A DNA stretch of 64,000 bases. Origin: Salvator merianae. Its lineage: Eukaryota > Chordata > Lepidosauria > Squamata > Teiidae. Shown one piece after another: positions 28,401 through 36,641 of this stretch. The stretch covers positions 34,850,115-34,914,114 of the forward strand of contig QVOM02000042.1 of NCBI GenBank assembly GCA_003586115.2, written 5' to 3'. The notes beneath the pieces were generated by a model. That model made no database searches and had not been told where the DNA came from. It saw only the letters and a program-made list of their open reading frames with translations. Position 1 is the stretch's first letter, and every line of letters begins with the position of its first letter. Made by a program: the position numbers and the translations under genes.

Positions 28401-31400
28401 CCGCGAAGCACACTGCAGTGATACTGAGCAAGTCACCTTCTCTGATTCAGCCCAAACTGCTTGAAGAGGTTGCTTTTTAAATAACAGAAGTGGAGAAAGA
28501 AGGGCAGGAGTGTCCACTGCATTAAAATTAAAAATCATTAACATGATTAGAAAAATGTCCCTGAGGAGTAGATTGCTTGCTAGCGATGAGGAAATCTATC
28601 AATACCTAAGGCTGTATCCCAACAGGATTTAAAACCTGGGATTATCGTGGCACTATATTGGGATTACCACATGTATCTGTGGTAATCCCAACATAGTCCT
28701 GGAATACAGAGGCAAAATTCCAGGATGTTGCTATTGCAGGAAAAAGAACACTGAACCCGGGTGTTACTTATCTTGTCTGGCACTTCCCCCAGAATTCTTC
28801 CTGTTGAAAATGACCACTGCACAAGTGCAGAGGAAAACACTGGCTGAAAACATGGGGGCAGGTGCTTGTGCAATTCCAGATATTTCATGCCATCAGATGC
28901 ACTGTGAGAGCAAGCACCAGAACAGTAAGGGCCTAGGCTTGCCCGTGATGTTGCTCTGCCTTCTAAGGGAAGCCAGAGTCAATACCTAGTCCATCTATAC
29001 TTAGAGTTGCACAACCACAGGACTATCATAAGTTCTGGTGCCTCCTCTGGGGAGCTGCATGACACAGGCTTATGATAACAACGCATTTCCCTACAGATGC
29101 ATTGCAAGTCTATTTTCAAAAGTAGGGAACTTTAAATAACCACACACTATTCAGTGTAAGGAGTATATTGTTCAGAAATAAACATAAACTGCATGAAATA
29201 AGTTGTGTTAAACTTCATGGGTGTCAGGTAGCCCACGCTTGCTCTGGAGCAACTGAAATCTAAACTGTTCCACCATCAATATGGCTGCTGCCAGACATGG
29301 GAAAAATGCTAGCAGACTGCTGGCATTGTGACTAGACTGCCAGAAAGTTGCAATCCTATGTTGGGGCTCTGGCAGTCTATGAGCCTCTTAATTCAAAGTA
29401 AAAATAGAGCAAGAGATCCTGCACTATTTTTACTTGTACAGCACATTTTCAACATCCAGGATGTCTGGTGAAGTTCCTTCAAGGGTCTGACAGCAACCTC
29501 CAGGAGCTCATCAAGTGTTCAAGAATAAATAGAAGAAAGAGAGGATGTGTGGTGAGCACCCAGAAGTTGCTCTACCAATCCAATGTCAGAGGAGCCTCAG
29601 CAGACATCCAATAAGTGAAAACCATGCCAGAGGAGCCCCATGCATATCAGGCAAGCCAGGGCAGTGCTAGCATGCCATTAGGATCTGGCATTGCCTCATA
29701 CTGTCTGGAGGCGGGCAAGCATTTGAGGGACGGTAGCATATCCTGTTTTTCTTCATTCATGATCTCTCCAGCCTAAATATAATGTAATAAGTTTTGTCTA
29801 AAGAGCAAGGTCAAGACCACTTTAAGTCAGCCTTTGGCTGAAGAGGGAGCTTGCCCTGTCCTGTCAGACACTGATATCTGTTGTCTTAGTGAGCTTAATT
29901 TTTAACTGTGTTTTTATTTTGCTTTTGTTGTAATACATGAGATAGTTCTTGCCTCACAGCTTCTTTTTGACTTGCATATGTGCCCCCTCATACAGCTCAA
30001 GGATAGCAAAAAAGTGCCTCAAAAGCGCTTTGGAGATGATACTGAGCACCGTCATGGGGTTTTTCCACACGTACCTTTGTTGGACCACTCCAGCTGGTCC
30101 TTACTGGAGTGGTTGACTGTCTCAGAACAGGACCATCTGCACTGGGATGGTTGTTCTGGGACAGCCCCCATGCCAATGGCCAATAACAAAATGAGTCCCC
30201 TATGGTAACCTGAACACAAAGGTGTGCTGAATTCACACACCTCCATGGTCTAGTTTAGCAGCCGCTCAGCCAAGGTAGAATTTTTTAAACAGGTCTATTA
30301 GTATCCCGCACTAAGTGGTCATTTTGGGGTGCCTTGTCTGGGCTATGCACCATCCAACATGGATGGAGCATACTAGCAGGGGCGGAGCCTCCCTCGAACC
30401 ATACCAAGGTGCAGAAGGGAGGCTCTTGGACACCTTTGCACCTTGTATGTCAGCACTTTGGCCACTGCACAGCCATCTTTGGATCCTCTTAGATCCCAGC
30501 CATGCCTGCTTGCTTTTCTCACTGACCCCTTGTTAGTAGTTAATTGGAGTGCAGATAACCAAAGCCTGAGAACCTGGATGTTCTGACTGCTGGGTGATGC
30601 AGTAAGGAGGTATGGAAAAGGAGAAACTGAAAATTGAAAGCTATACAGCACAGCAGTAAGAAAAACTGGAAATGTGAAACTCGGCACTTGCACAGCAGTG
30701 AAAAAGTCAGCACATAAAAATGTTGTGCTGGATAGCGGAAAAAGAGTGATATATGTCTTGACAAATAGAAGTGAAAAGAGAGGGTGTGAGGCATGACTGG
30801 ACAACAAGAATGAAGGACAGGACTGGGAGCATTTCTCAGGGAAGAAACAGAGATATAATGAGCTCATTACAGGAGATGGAAAGATCTTTTTTCACTTCAA
30901 GCCCCCCCCCCCCATTTACTATGTAGCAAGGCTCTGAATCATTCATTTTTTATAGACCAAATAGCTTAGTATTTTGTGTTAGCAGAAAGGCTTGTATGTA
31001 AGAAAAGAGGCTTGCTACAATTAACAGCCATGGTAATTAGAGTCTGGAGACTCTTTTGTTTGGGACTTTTTAGTTTAGAAAGGGATGAGCGAGAAGTAAC
31101 ACCACAAAGGTATATACAAAGGTGTAGAGAGTGGATAATGGAAAGCTTTTCCCTCTTTCCCAAAATATTAGAACAAGGGATCCCCAATTAAGCTGAATCT
31201 TGGAAGAGTCAGGACCGGCAAAAGGAAATATTTCTTCATATAACATATAGTTATACTATGGAATTTGCTACCAGAGGTTGTGGTGTTGGCTTCAAAAAGG
31301 GCTTTGAATAAATTCATTGAAGGCAAGTTAACAGTAGTCACTAGCCCTCACGATTATGTGACCATGGTTGTCCATTCCCCCAATGTCAAGGGGTCCCTCT

Positions 31401-34400
31401 GGAGCTCTTCACAATCCCTTTCAGTTTTCACATCTCTGAACGATTTGGTGTTGTCAGCAATCTTTGTTATTTTACTACTTACCCCTATTCTAGATCACTC
31501 ATGAATAAATTAAAAAGCACAGGTCCCAATACTGAACCTTGGGAAACTCTATTTTTTTCTTCATCCACTCCAAGAATTGCCCATTTATTAGTACTCTCTG
31601 TTTCTTGTGCTTTAGCCAGTTAACAGTCCAGGACAGAACCTGACCTCTTATTCCATGACTGATAGGTTCACTGAAGAGCCTTCGATGAGGGACTATCTGT
31701 CTTGACTTTCAGAAGGCTTTTGACAAGGTCAACTGGATTGCCTTTATCCACAAGCTTCCTGACGCTTGTAAACAATTCTAAAACGTTAGCAAGATTAATT
31801 TCCAATCTTCTTCTTCTAGACCTCCATAGTAAACTCTTTAGAAGAAGCAATGATTTTGGCAGAACATTTATTTTGGAAAATGGGAGTGGACTAAGAGAAG
31901 AAATAAAATCATTTTTTTTAAAACAAACCCTATACCTTAATACTTGTAGTTCTTCTTCTGAGTTGTGCACCTCATCTCTAAGACGCTGCCAGCGCAGCAA
32001 GGCTTTCAGTTCCTGTTGCTCCTTTTCTTCATCAACTGGCAGCTGTTTGGGACATAAGCAGGAAGGTTGCAGCTAATTAGTTTCTTTGATTTCTCTATAC
32101 CTTTCTAATGAAAAAGTCAATTTGTTGTCACGTTCAAGAAAAAGGGGAGATACGCTGAGCATTGTACGATTTTCTGCTTTGGCAGTCAAAATATATCCTC
32201 CCACCATGCCCACCTATAGCATATATTACTATGCCATTTATAGTCATCCTTCATATAACCACTGTCTAGCACAACACTGATATGCACGCAGTTGCTTCCT
32301 ACAGGAATCCAAAGGCTAGAGAAGCACAGAGCCCAGCTTATCAGTATAAGTCAGTGATACTTTTGAGTGGAAACCCAGTCTACCCACGTAAGTCAGTGGC
32401 CCTATGGAAGAGAGATCTGGTTCACCCATATAAGTCAATGCTGCAACAGAGAGGTTTCCAAGGCTGCATTCACATATTTTTTTTAAAAAGCACCTCAAGG
32501 GCAGCTCAGAGATAGTACTATTAAGCATCAAGGTGCAGAGTCTGTCCATTCCTCCTCTAATGCACATTAAAGGCCAGAAAAAGCACTTCCAAAGCACATT
32601 AGAAGTGCATTGAAGATGGAATGAGAACCAGATAAGAACAATCGTGTCACATGTTTGCCCCCCGCCCCGAGATGCTTTTGAGCTGTTTCTTTTGGTATGT
32701 ATGAATCCAGCCTCAGTCTACTCGTGTAGGCCAACGGTGCCACAAGTTTCCAAGGATTGCATTAACAAAGGAAATTGTACTTCACCAATCATGTACAGTA
32801 AAACATGCTGTACTTAGCCATGTTATACAAGAAAGATACATTTTACTTATGATGTAAGACATACCATACAAAAGCATGATACACAGATACATGCATACAT
32901 AGATAGCTAAGATTCCGTCCAAGCACGTGCTCAGTTCAGATGCAGAGTGTCTTCCGCACAGGACCTAATCTATTGTGCACGCAGCTGATGTATAATGATA
33001 TAATAAACCTTCAACCCATTTTAGGTTAATTTACTCTTCATGATGCATTTAAGAACCATGCACAAAAAGGCACAATATGAGCTACTTGCAAATGAATGTA
33101 TTGAGGCAGTATCTGATACAGAAATATGCCTCTGGCTGCAATCCTGTGCAACATATTGAATGTTTTTCCAGAAGGACCTTTGACTTTGGGATCCCCAGAG
33201 CAATTCTCTCATTTCACTTTTCAAGAGCATGTAGAAAGAGACAACTATGTCACCATATTAATGAGGACAACAACAAAGCAATAACAATCACGAGTCCAGA
33301 ATAAAAATGCATAAGCATTGTTTTTTACTGTATATTTTTGGTTTTTAAGATGGCAATCAGAACACAAGGCTTCCAAGCACCATTTCTCTACACAAAATGG
33401 AATGCCAGGAAGATTCTCCACTGAGCTGCCATTTATTTTTTTAAAATTCCATTACATTAATTGAACGAGCTTTAGTTAATTAACCAATTCAATTTACATG
33501 TGAGTATGAACAATTCTAAAGCAAACAGCGACGTTTCGTTGTTTTTAGATGGCACGCACATGTCAGAACTAGTATTGTTTTAGAGGAGATATTCTTCCTG
33601 TGTGAGGGAGGAGGAACATGTTCTTCATTCTTGTTAATTCTTGTATCAAAAGTAGTATTTTTAAAAATGTGCAGTCCAATTTATCAGGGAGGGATCTGTT
33701 TAAAAGATTAGCGCCTTCAATCCTAATCCTCATCACGCTCACTCAGAAGTAAAGCTAAGGTGCTCAGTGATACTTTCTCCTAGGAAAGTGCTTAAGATTG
33801 CAGCCTAAATGATTTCATCACTTCATCTTATCAATTCACTGATTAAATGTTGAAGTCTTTAATCTCAGGAACTGCTCCTGCTTATCAGCTGAAGAAAGAA
33901 TACGGTTTCTGCGGCACAGTTGAGCAAGTACTAACTGGGTGGCAAGTGCCCTTCATATCTGCTTTGCTGATCCCTGCAAGAGAGGGTTGAGTTGCACTGA
34001 AAGGGCTGGGTAGAAAGCACGAAAAATAATTGAGAGGGTGAACCTTTGAAGACTGGAAGGGAAATCACTTTGGGGTTAAATTAATTGCAGACACATTAAC
34101 TGGGAAAATCCACTCGAGTAATTAATTTGAGAAAATCTGTTTGAGTTGTGAATGTTTGGATGTAAAATAACTAAAAATACAGTTGAGAAACACCTAAACT
34201 TTGGAGGTTAAATAATTGGCTCTGGGAATGGGATAGCATTGATTTGTAAGTTTTTATAGAAATGAGCTGAAGGAGAACTGATTGGGATAGTGATGTCTGA
34301 GGTCAACCCTCTTACTTTCTTATAGTCAATCTCTTGGACAAATTACTTTCTTTCAGCCTCAGTACTTAATTAACAGCAGTAGCAACTGTGAGAATAAACA

Positions 34401-36170
34401 GCTTGGTACGTAGGGATTTGGAGTATTTTGAAGTTATACATTGCCATAAAGATTTTTGTTTTTATTTGAATGTGTACGTAACATTTCAGGACAGGACATA
34501 AGGGCGCCATTTTCCTGCACTGTATGCTCCTATATCTCAAGTTCCATTTAGCAAATAGCACTTATAAAAGAAGCATCCAAGGGCAGAGCTAAGGTTCAAG
34601 CATCCCAAGGCAGATCTAAAGGAGATTTGAATTAGGGGTGTTAAAAAATGTAATCTGAGAATATTTGCAAGATGAAAGTACAGGATCTCTAGTTTGTGGG
34701 AGCAGGTTACATATGCCATTACTGGGAACAAATCAAAAGCAAGTGGTGTCTACAAGATGAAAATAAATAATACAGATGTTAATTAAGAGGGAGAAAGCCA
34801 TTGTGTGAAGACAGCAAAATTATCTTCTTCAGCCTTTTAGAACTCAGTTCCAATGCAATAGTCAAATGTAAACAAGGTACAGATTAGAATGGACAGACAA
34901 GGGTTTCTAAATTTTAGCAGATCAATTACTTATGACTTAGGAATATATGTTTTGTGTTCAAAAGATCCAGAATCTCTAGCTGGACAGGCAAAGACTCCTG
35001 ACACTTGGTGGAAACGATGTAAAGTTACACAGAGTAATTCTTTAATTCAAAATAGGACAGTTTAGTATATTGCTATCCTGATTTTAAAAGATGCCATTAA
35101 GAGGGAAACCATGTCTACCATGCAACAAGTTACAGAGAGAATAGGACCACCAATTAAATCAGTAGCTAGCTTTTATCGCTGTAAAAGTCCTTTTTACAGA
35201 AGATGAAATACTAACTATTCAGTTATCTTTATTACCTGTTGATTTATTAACATAAAATCAACACAATGTATAATATATTAATTATATTTATTTCTCTCAG
35301 TCTTGAAAGTCAGTAGATTCTTATCCTAAACCTGCCTTCTTTTCCTTGATTATCTGTCCACTCCACAACTCAGAATAATTATAGTTAAGAATAAATCACA
35401 GGGCAATTTGTTAATTCATAATAAGTTATTTTCTACTTGTTATGAAGAACATTTTTCAGAGCTTTATGTATGCTTCACATGCCAGGATATAGTACAGATA
35501 GCTAAATTAGCATAAAAGAACATTGGAAATGAGGTAGAGATTAAAGGATGGTCAATTACTTTTCAAGGTCTTGTAGATTATTTCAGGTTACAATTCTCAA
35601 ATCTAGAAATGGAAGAATCACTAATACAGCCTCATAGCTAAAGGCATGATCAGGTCATTAAGAATTTTTCATATTAAGCCACTTATTATCTGAGACAACT
35701 AGAGATTAGATCTTCACGTTCAGGACAGGATATCTTTTTCTCTAGAATTTGAGGGCATTTTGAGGATTATTGTTATTTTACCCCATTTCTGAAATTCTCT
35801 AGGATGTCTGACCAGCACCTGGGGGAAATTAAGATGCCAAATGAGATAAACCTTTGATCTGCTCCAAATATCAATTATTGTGTGCTCAGGCACAGGGCCT
35901 ATTATTTGTTCATGTTACACAAGTAAAATGCAGGATATTCTTCTTTCTCTCCATGATAAAAATGACTGTTCTACCCATACCTGTTGTGCTGCTGACCAAA
36001 ATGCGTCTTCTAGATGAGTAGCAAACCCTTCACTTAGCCATTCTTCAGTCCAGTCACGTGCACCAATGGCCAAGCCAAACCAGGCATGAGCTATTTCATG
36101 GCACAGTCGTGTTCCACAGAGATGGTGCCCTCCAGATAGTGTGCTCTGTGACAAGAAGATGATGTGTGGG
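2363..36170 (-). CDS. AOPEP: AOPEP, aminopeptidase O (partial gene, five internal exons)
   Basis: This is the gene span covered by five exons on the minus strand: 35981-36170, 31936-32042, 24007-24109, 23800-23907 and 2363-2446. Each shows an AG acceptor and GT donor, and codon phases join exactly (2, 0, 2, 0, 0). Together they encode about 197 residues that follow, in order, the region of vertebrate aminopeptidase O from the zinc site to the end of the catalytic domain. Family knowledge: AOPEP is an M1 zinc aminopeptidase of roughly 820 residues that prefers N-terminal Arg and can convert angiotensin III to IV; human isoforms carry a C-terminal nucleolar signal. The N-terminal domain and first exons are not in the window and should lie above 64000. 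The C-terminal helical repeat and nucleolar signal should lie below position 1. No promoter or polyadenylation site of the gene is visible. Confidence 0.97.
3170..3300 (+). mobile_element. LINE 3' tail (L2/CR1-like), fragment
   Basis: Reads like the 3' end of an old reptile LINE: a T-rich stretch, then GGCCCTGAAACCTATGGGTA, GGGTGGAATAAAAATACAAA and an AAATAAATGAA end. The upstream coding part is missing, as is usual for 5'-truncated copies. Confidence 0.5.
3461..3775 (+). mobile_element. Non-autonomous DNA transposon, composite of two related families
   Basis: The left end, GGGCCTTTTCGCACTGACC, and the following 180 or so bases match the inverted element at 50594-51033, including GTGCTAGAACAG, the ACTCACAGT motif and a CAGGAG-CTCCTGGTC hairpin. 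The right part, GGGGGGCAGGGCCTCCTAGA onward, instead matches the 3' portion of the family seen at 18781, 36642 and 63580. The copy ends near CTTGCAGAAAGACCC. The join lies near 3650. Confidence 0.65.
4286..4515. mobile_element. hAT-like MITE, 230 bp, with 8-bp target duplication
   Basis: GC-rich insert bounded by perfect 8-bp direct repeats CCTGGGTC (4278-4285 and 4516-4523). The termini are inverted: left CAGTCGTGTAG, right (complement) CAGTGGTGTAGC. An 8-bp duplication with CAG-type ends is diagnostic of the hAT superfamily. It encodes no transposase, and the overlapping short open frames have no protein look. Confidence 0.85.
4524..6240. other. Intron stretch without recognised features
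   Basis: Mixed-composition intronic sequence. There is a short quasi-palindrome around 4845-4910 (AGGAGGACTTGTAGTCCT and neighbours) and CT-rich runs near 5235 and 5400-5480. I find no gene or classifiable repeat. Confidence 0.5.
6241..6364 (+). repeat. 52-bp inverted repeat hairpin with 20-nt loop
   Basis: The left arm 6241-6292 (starting CAGTACCTGGAAGAGGA) and right arm 6313-6364 (ending CTTCCAGGTACTG) are inverted copies, 47 of 52 positions paired, with a 20-nt loop at 6293-6312. All five mismatches would be G-U pairs if the plus strand were transcribed, and A-C mismatches on the other strand. Complementarity stops sharply at both outer ends. It sits in the large AOPEP intron, antisense to the gene. 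It may be a MITE, a local inverted duplication, or a small-RNA precursor; only the structure is certain. Confidence 0.9.
6365..8370. other. Intron stretch, nothing recognised
   Basis: No exon or classifiable repeat seen. An open plus-strand frame at 7422-7919 (165 codons) has no domain, no supporting splice context and no family resemblance. A short AAG run lies near 7217-7230. Confidence 0.5.
8372..8462. repeat. Short palindromic interspersed repeat fragment
   Basis: GAGATGTTGCTGGATTTTAA followed by TTCCATTATCCTTGACTATGG and later TGACACCTGGAGACC matches the common reptile dispersed sequence built on 'gatgttgttggactacaactcccatcatcc'. Relatives here are at 40527-40639, 54310-54410 and 58325-58450. 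Confidence 0.5.
9340..10720. repeat. Region bounded by GAACC-rich sequence, possible old element
   Basis: Both edges are rich in GAACC/GGTTC motifs (left 9350-9480, right 10590-10720, with TTTGATTTGAACCAAATTGGG). Between them is T-rich and C-rich unique-looking sequence. It resembles a degraded DNA element but I cannot define ends or duplications. Confidence 0.3.
11641..11820. mobile_element. 180-bp palindromic MITE
   Basis: Starts GGCCCTTTCTGCACTTGG and ends with its complement CCAAGTGCAGAAAGGGCC. It also has internal mirrored parts (AATAGGGACCTG against CAGGTCCCTATT). Flanks are TAT and TGT, consistent with a 3-bp duplication with one change. Same family and same length as 22751-22930; 52746-52875 is a decayed relative. 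Confidence 0.85.
11996..12066 (+). repeat. TTTA-rich LINE-tail-like fragment
   Basis: ATTTATTTATTTATATATTT followed by TGTAAAACTGCTCTGAGAGT resembles the 3' tail motif of L2/CR1-type reptile elements. It is short and degraded. Confidence 0.3.
12779..13083 (-). mobile_element. Non-autonomous DNA transposon, about 305 bp
   Basis: The ends are inverted: GGGCCTTTTTGCACTA on the left and GTGCAAGCACAGAAAGGCCC on the right. On the minus strand the internal order (TGCTGCCAAAATAGGTCCC, then a CCAGACCAGTCTGGACTGG palindrome, then ACTAGCAGTGGGCAGGGCTT) matches the family at 36642-37116 and 63580. Flanking triplets do not match, so the target duplication has decayed. Confidence 0.7.
13439..13543. repeat. 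Compound microsatellite (TC)n-(CCCT)n-(CA)n
   Basis: About 22 TC units (13439-13482), then CCCT units to 13500, a CT-rich link and about 12 CA units (13519-13543). Open frames across it give Arg-Glu or Cys-Val runs and are not genes. Confidence 0.98.
14000..17400. other. AT-rich intron stretch without recognised genes
   Basis: Mostly unique-looking AT-rich DNA. It contains a (ATACAA)n-like array at 15024-15069, a poly-G run near 15829-15841 and A-rich runs near 16068 and 17192-17215. No exon-like blocks were recognised on either strand. Confidence 0.55.
15024..15069. repeat. Imperfect ATACAA microsatellite
   Basis: Repeats of AATACAAATACAAAAATAC with one TTC variant. Confidence 0.9.
17407..19650 (-). 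mobile_element. BovB/RTE-clade LINE remnant (endonuclease and reverse transcriptase pieces)
   Basis: On the minus strand two blocks fit one degraded LINE. At about 19600-19262 the frame reads KDIILLIGD, one stop, then KANVGEIEKPGITDRFELGI and CRLYKWISPCGWLTLDAYIDYI, matching the apurinic endonuclease of BovB elements (GDFNAKVG, RLYTWTSPDG, IDYI). At 17622-17407 it reads SKAFDCFSHVQIWNVLRLMD then a LLKNHYNEWE and WFRVDRRMRHQ stretch, matching the BovB reverse transcriptase (SKAFDCVDH, LLRNLY, W-GVRQG). Stops and frameshifts lie between. A separate DNA element (18781-19171) interrupts it. BovB is typical of squamates and some mammals by horizontal spread. It is clearly dead. Confidence 0.8.
18781..19171 (+). 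mobile_element. Non-autonomous DNA transposon inserted in the BovB remnant
   Basis: Starts near GGCCTGTGGTCTGAACCAGT and contains TGGTGCACCACCGAAATGCA and CCAGCGGGGGGCAGGGCC. These are shared in the same order with 36642-37116 (TGGTGCACCACCAAAATGTA and TGGTTGGCAGGGTCTC). The ends are eroded and approximate. Confidence 0.6.
19690..19870 (-). mobile_element. LINE tail-like fragment, antisense
   Basis: TACATTTATTTTTAATTTAC and CTATAGCTGCCCTATAACTA then AGCTCACAACAGATAATGC read as the reverse complement of the common L2/CR1 3' end. Strongly decayed. Confidence 0.4.
19871..22480. other. Intron stretch without recognised genes
   Basis: Unique-looking AT-rich sequence with a TTTCA run near 21163-21180 and a poly-C run near 21279. 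The open minus-strand frame at 20623-20979 (118 codons) resembles no protein and has no splice support. Confidence 0.5.
22482..23120 (+). repeat. Repeat with degenerate Ser/Asp-rich reading frame, split by a MITE
   Basis: One frame reads MAADSSDSSDEDRAPAHSDL then LRLQQKRREH, stops in places, and continues across the MITE at 22751-22930 as LSDSEAEAEG. The acidic Ser/Asp/Glu stretches followed by basic RLQQKRRE recall the low-complexity reading frames of dispersed reptile retroelements, but I cannot name the family. It is interrupted by stops and is not a host gene. Confidence 0.45.
22751..22930. mobile_element. 180-bp palindromic MITE with 3-bp duplication TCT
   Basis: Starts GGCCCTTTCTGCACTTGG and ends TCAAGTGCAGAAAGGGCC. 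Flanked on both sides by TCT (22748-22750, 22931-22933). Removing the element plus one TCT restores a continuous sequence (CAGACTCTGAGGCTGAGG) that keeps the host repeat in frame, which is good evidence for the exact ends. Same family and length as 11641-11820. Confidence 0.92.
23800..23907 (-). CDS. AOPEP: AOPEP exon, end of the catalytic helices
   Basis: A 108-nt exon of exactly 36 codons, in phase 0 at both ends. Acceptor: a pyrimidine tract ending in TTTTTCCAG. Donor: CTCAG followed by GTACAT, a weaker but usable GT site. The peptide starts GYFLLQSFSGKVGDATYFAF and ends FHGQLILSQ, matching the stretch right after VHYLK in aminopeptidase O. Relative to the mammalian and bird pattern (GYFLLR-L), the middle (QSFSGK) is less conserved but in frame. 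There is no in-frame Met near its start. Confidence 0.95.
23908..24006 (-). other. AOPEP: 99-bp AOPEP intron
   Basis: A very short GT-AG intron between VHYLK and GYFLL. It starts GTAAGAAC and ends TTTTTCCAG. It is the only short intron seen in this gene; its neighbours are about 7.8 and 21 kb. No repeat is inserted in it. Confidence 0.95.
24007..24109 (-). CDS. AOPEP: AOPEP exon with the catalytic tyrosine equivalent
   Basis: A 103-nt exon: its first G completes the Arg codon begun in the exon at 31936-32042, then 34 codons. The acceptor ends in CTTTTAG; the donor is AAAG followed by GTAAGA. The peptide starts RPNKENTGKVSESGASVIKH and ends MQVHYLK. By family comparison, the Tyr of VHYLKG (codon at 24013-24015) aligns with the transition-state-stabilising Tyr of leukotriene A4 hydrolase (PYEKG), so the third catalytic element is also present. 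Only 99 bases separate it from the next exon. Confidence 0.97.
24110..26950. other. AOPEP intron stretch without recognised genes
   Basis: Unique-looking, AT-rich sequence. No exon of AOPEP is expected here, because the two flanking exons join exactly in phase. No well-defined repeat seen. Confidence 0.5.
26960..27900 (+). mobile_element. L2-like LINE remnant, interrupted by a MITE
   Basis: Plus strand. The first block (26960-27317) reads VLERVVAPQLQAC, FQSGFWQGYGTETALL and, after frameshifts, an LLDFSTAFDIIDHSILLE-like stretch, the palm motif region of L2/CR1-type reverse transcriptase. The second block (27541-27900) carries an LHWLL(V) motif and the LREACLTALRSQVK tail, as at the L2 3' end. 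A 223-bp MITE separates the blocks. Several stops and frame changes show that it is dead. Confidence 0.8.
27318..27540. mobile_element. 223-bp palindromic MITE with 3-bp duplication CTT
   Basis: Left end GGGCCCAGTCACACCTAAGT; right end ACTTAGGTGTGACTGGGCCC, the exact complement. The inverted similarity extends inward (TTTTAATTCAGCTTCAGTCC against CGAAGCTGAATTAAA, and TTATCTAATCC against GAGTTAGATAA). Flanked by CTT at 27315-27317 and 27541-27543. Second copy at 43648-43858. Confidence 0.93.
28610..28840. repeat. Palindromic segment with a perfect stem-loop
   Basis: A perfect 14-bp stem, TTGGGATTACCACA at 28658-28671 and its complement at 28678-28691, encloses the 6-nt loop TGTATC. The wider segment has CAGGATTTAAAACCTGGGAT and TTCCAGGATGTTGC motifs that look mirrored. 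It is possibly a small MITE; the ends are not defined. Confidence 0.6.
28990..30040. other. Intron stretch without recognised features
   Basis: Near-unique sequence. Short mirrored pieces around 29300-29390 (CTAGACTGCCAG, CTGGCAGTCTA) suggest an old palindromic insert, but boundaries cannot be drawn. Confidence 0.4.
30058..30445 (+). mobile_element. Non-autonomous DNA transposon copy, diverged
   Basis: Contains GGAGCATACTAGCAGGGGCG then GAGCCTCCCTC and GTGCAGAAGGGAGGCTCTTGG, shared with 63580-63955. The left part has the CCACTCCAGCTGGTC-type inverted motifs. Ends approximate; target duplication not found. Confidence 0.55.
30446..31190. other. Intron stretch, nothing recognised
   Basis: No gene or named repeat. 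The minus-strand open frame at 30373-30867 (164 codons) is Phe/Ser/Leu-rich from purine-rich DNA and has no domain. A poly-C run lies at 30903-30913. Confidence 0.45.
31200..31830. mobile_element. Old LINE UTR-like dispersed repeats
   Basis: Two stretches match dispersed reptile/mammal LINE-associated sequence. 31205-31330 contains AGGACCGGCAAAAGGAAATA, TATGGAATTTGCTACCAGAG and AATAAATTCATTGAAGG. 31395-31760 contains GGAGCTCTTCACAATCCCTT, TGAATAAATTAAAAAGCACA, GAATTGCCCATTTATTAGTA and CTTTATCCACAAGCTTCCTG. Both are ancient L2/CR1/L3-type pieces by recognition. They end just before the AOPEP exon at 31936. Confidence 0.6.
31936..32042 (-). CDS. AOPEP: AOPEP exon, charged helical segment after the zinc site
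   Basis: A 107-nt exon coding 35 residues plus two bases (AG) of an Arg codon. It starts in phase 0 after an acceptor ending in AAACAG and ends at TTAAG followed by GTATAG. The peptide begins LPVDEEKEQQELKALLRWQR and ends EEELQVL, rich in Glu, Lys and Arg, and matches the linker helix after the zinc site in aminopeptidase O. Reading on past the donor gives an open frame into the intron that resembles nothing, which confirms the boundary. An old LINE-type repeat ends roughly 100 bases from the exon on its downstream side. Confidence 0.96.
32347..32470. repeat. Decayed 42-bp tandem repeat, about three units
   Basis: Units begin TAAGTCAGTG at 32347 and 32389 and TAAGTCAATG at 32431: exactly 42 bases apart each time. 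The end of each full unit (ACCCACG, ACCCATA) is conserved and the middles have diverged. Confidence 0.8.
32480..35980. other. AOPEP intron stretch without recognised genes
   Basis: Unique-looking AT-rich sequence between two AOPEP exons that join in phase. No inserted gene seen. A C-rich run is at 32660-32670. Confidence 0.55.
35981..36170 (-). CDS. AOPEP: AOPEP exon with the zinc-binding active site
   Basis: A 190-nt exon: one base completes a Ser codon from the exon before, then 63 codons. The acceptor is a pyrimidine-rich tract ending in TGCAG and the donor is CAG followed by GTATGG. It holds the M1 signature HEXXH-X18-E: HEIAH is encoded at 36086-36100 and the third zinc ligand Glu at 36029-36031, inside WTEEWLSEGFATH. 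The first Glu of HEIAH is the general base of the family. The exon opens with SPHIIFLSQS and ends with SAAQQ, as in other vertebrate AOPEP proteins. No key residue is missing and there is no stop or frameshift, so the active site looks intact. The preceding exon must end with two bases of a Ser codon; I could not find it up to 64000. Confidence 0.98.
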
Positions 36171-36641
36171 CTGCACAAAATGAATGAAGGACAGAGTACA
36201 TTATGGACCTGTTACAGCATGCAATTCCCGGCTATAGCAATGTGTAGACTTTATTAGATTTGTCAGCCTGTTATTACTGTATGCATGCTATGTCATGACA
36301 GTTAGTTTATAGCTCAGACATTTTTAGGAATTAGGTTGCACTTTATTGTTTTCTGGCAAGGATTCAAGCTAAATATTCTGCCAAGCATTTGTTTCATATT
36401 CAACCATCAAACAGCTATTACCTGTAATAAGTAACTTAAACCAAAGTTTTATATTTTTCAAATTACAAGGCTGATTTATTTCAGTGGAAGCATTTATGCT
36501 TAAGCCAAGATAATAAAATAAGGACAGGTGTGAATACAACTATAGGAATTTTCTGCAAAATGATCAAAGCAACCAAGAAAAACTGGAAAAGAAAGTAAGA
36601 AAGAATTCAAAAAGGAACTTCATAAATGTTGAAGACTGTAT

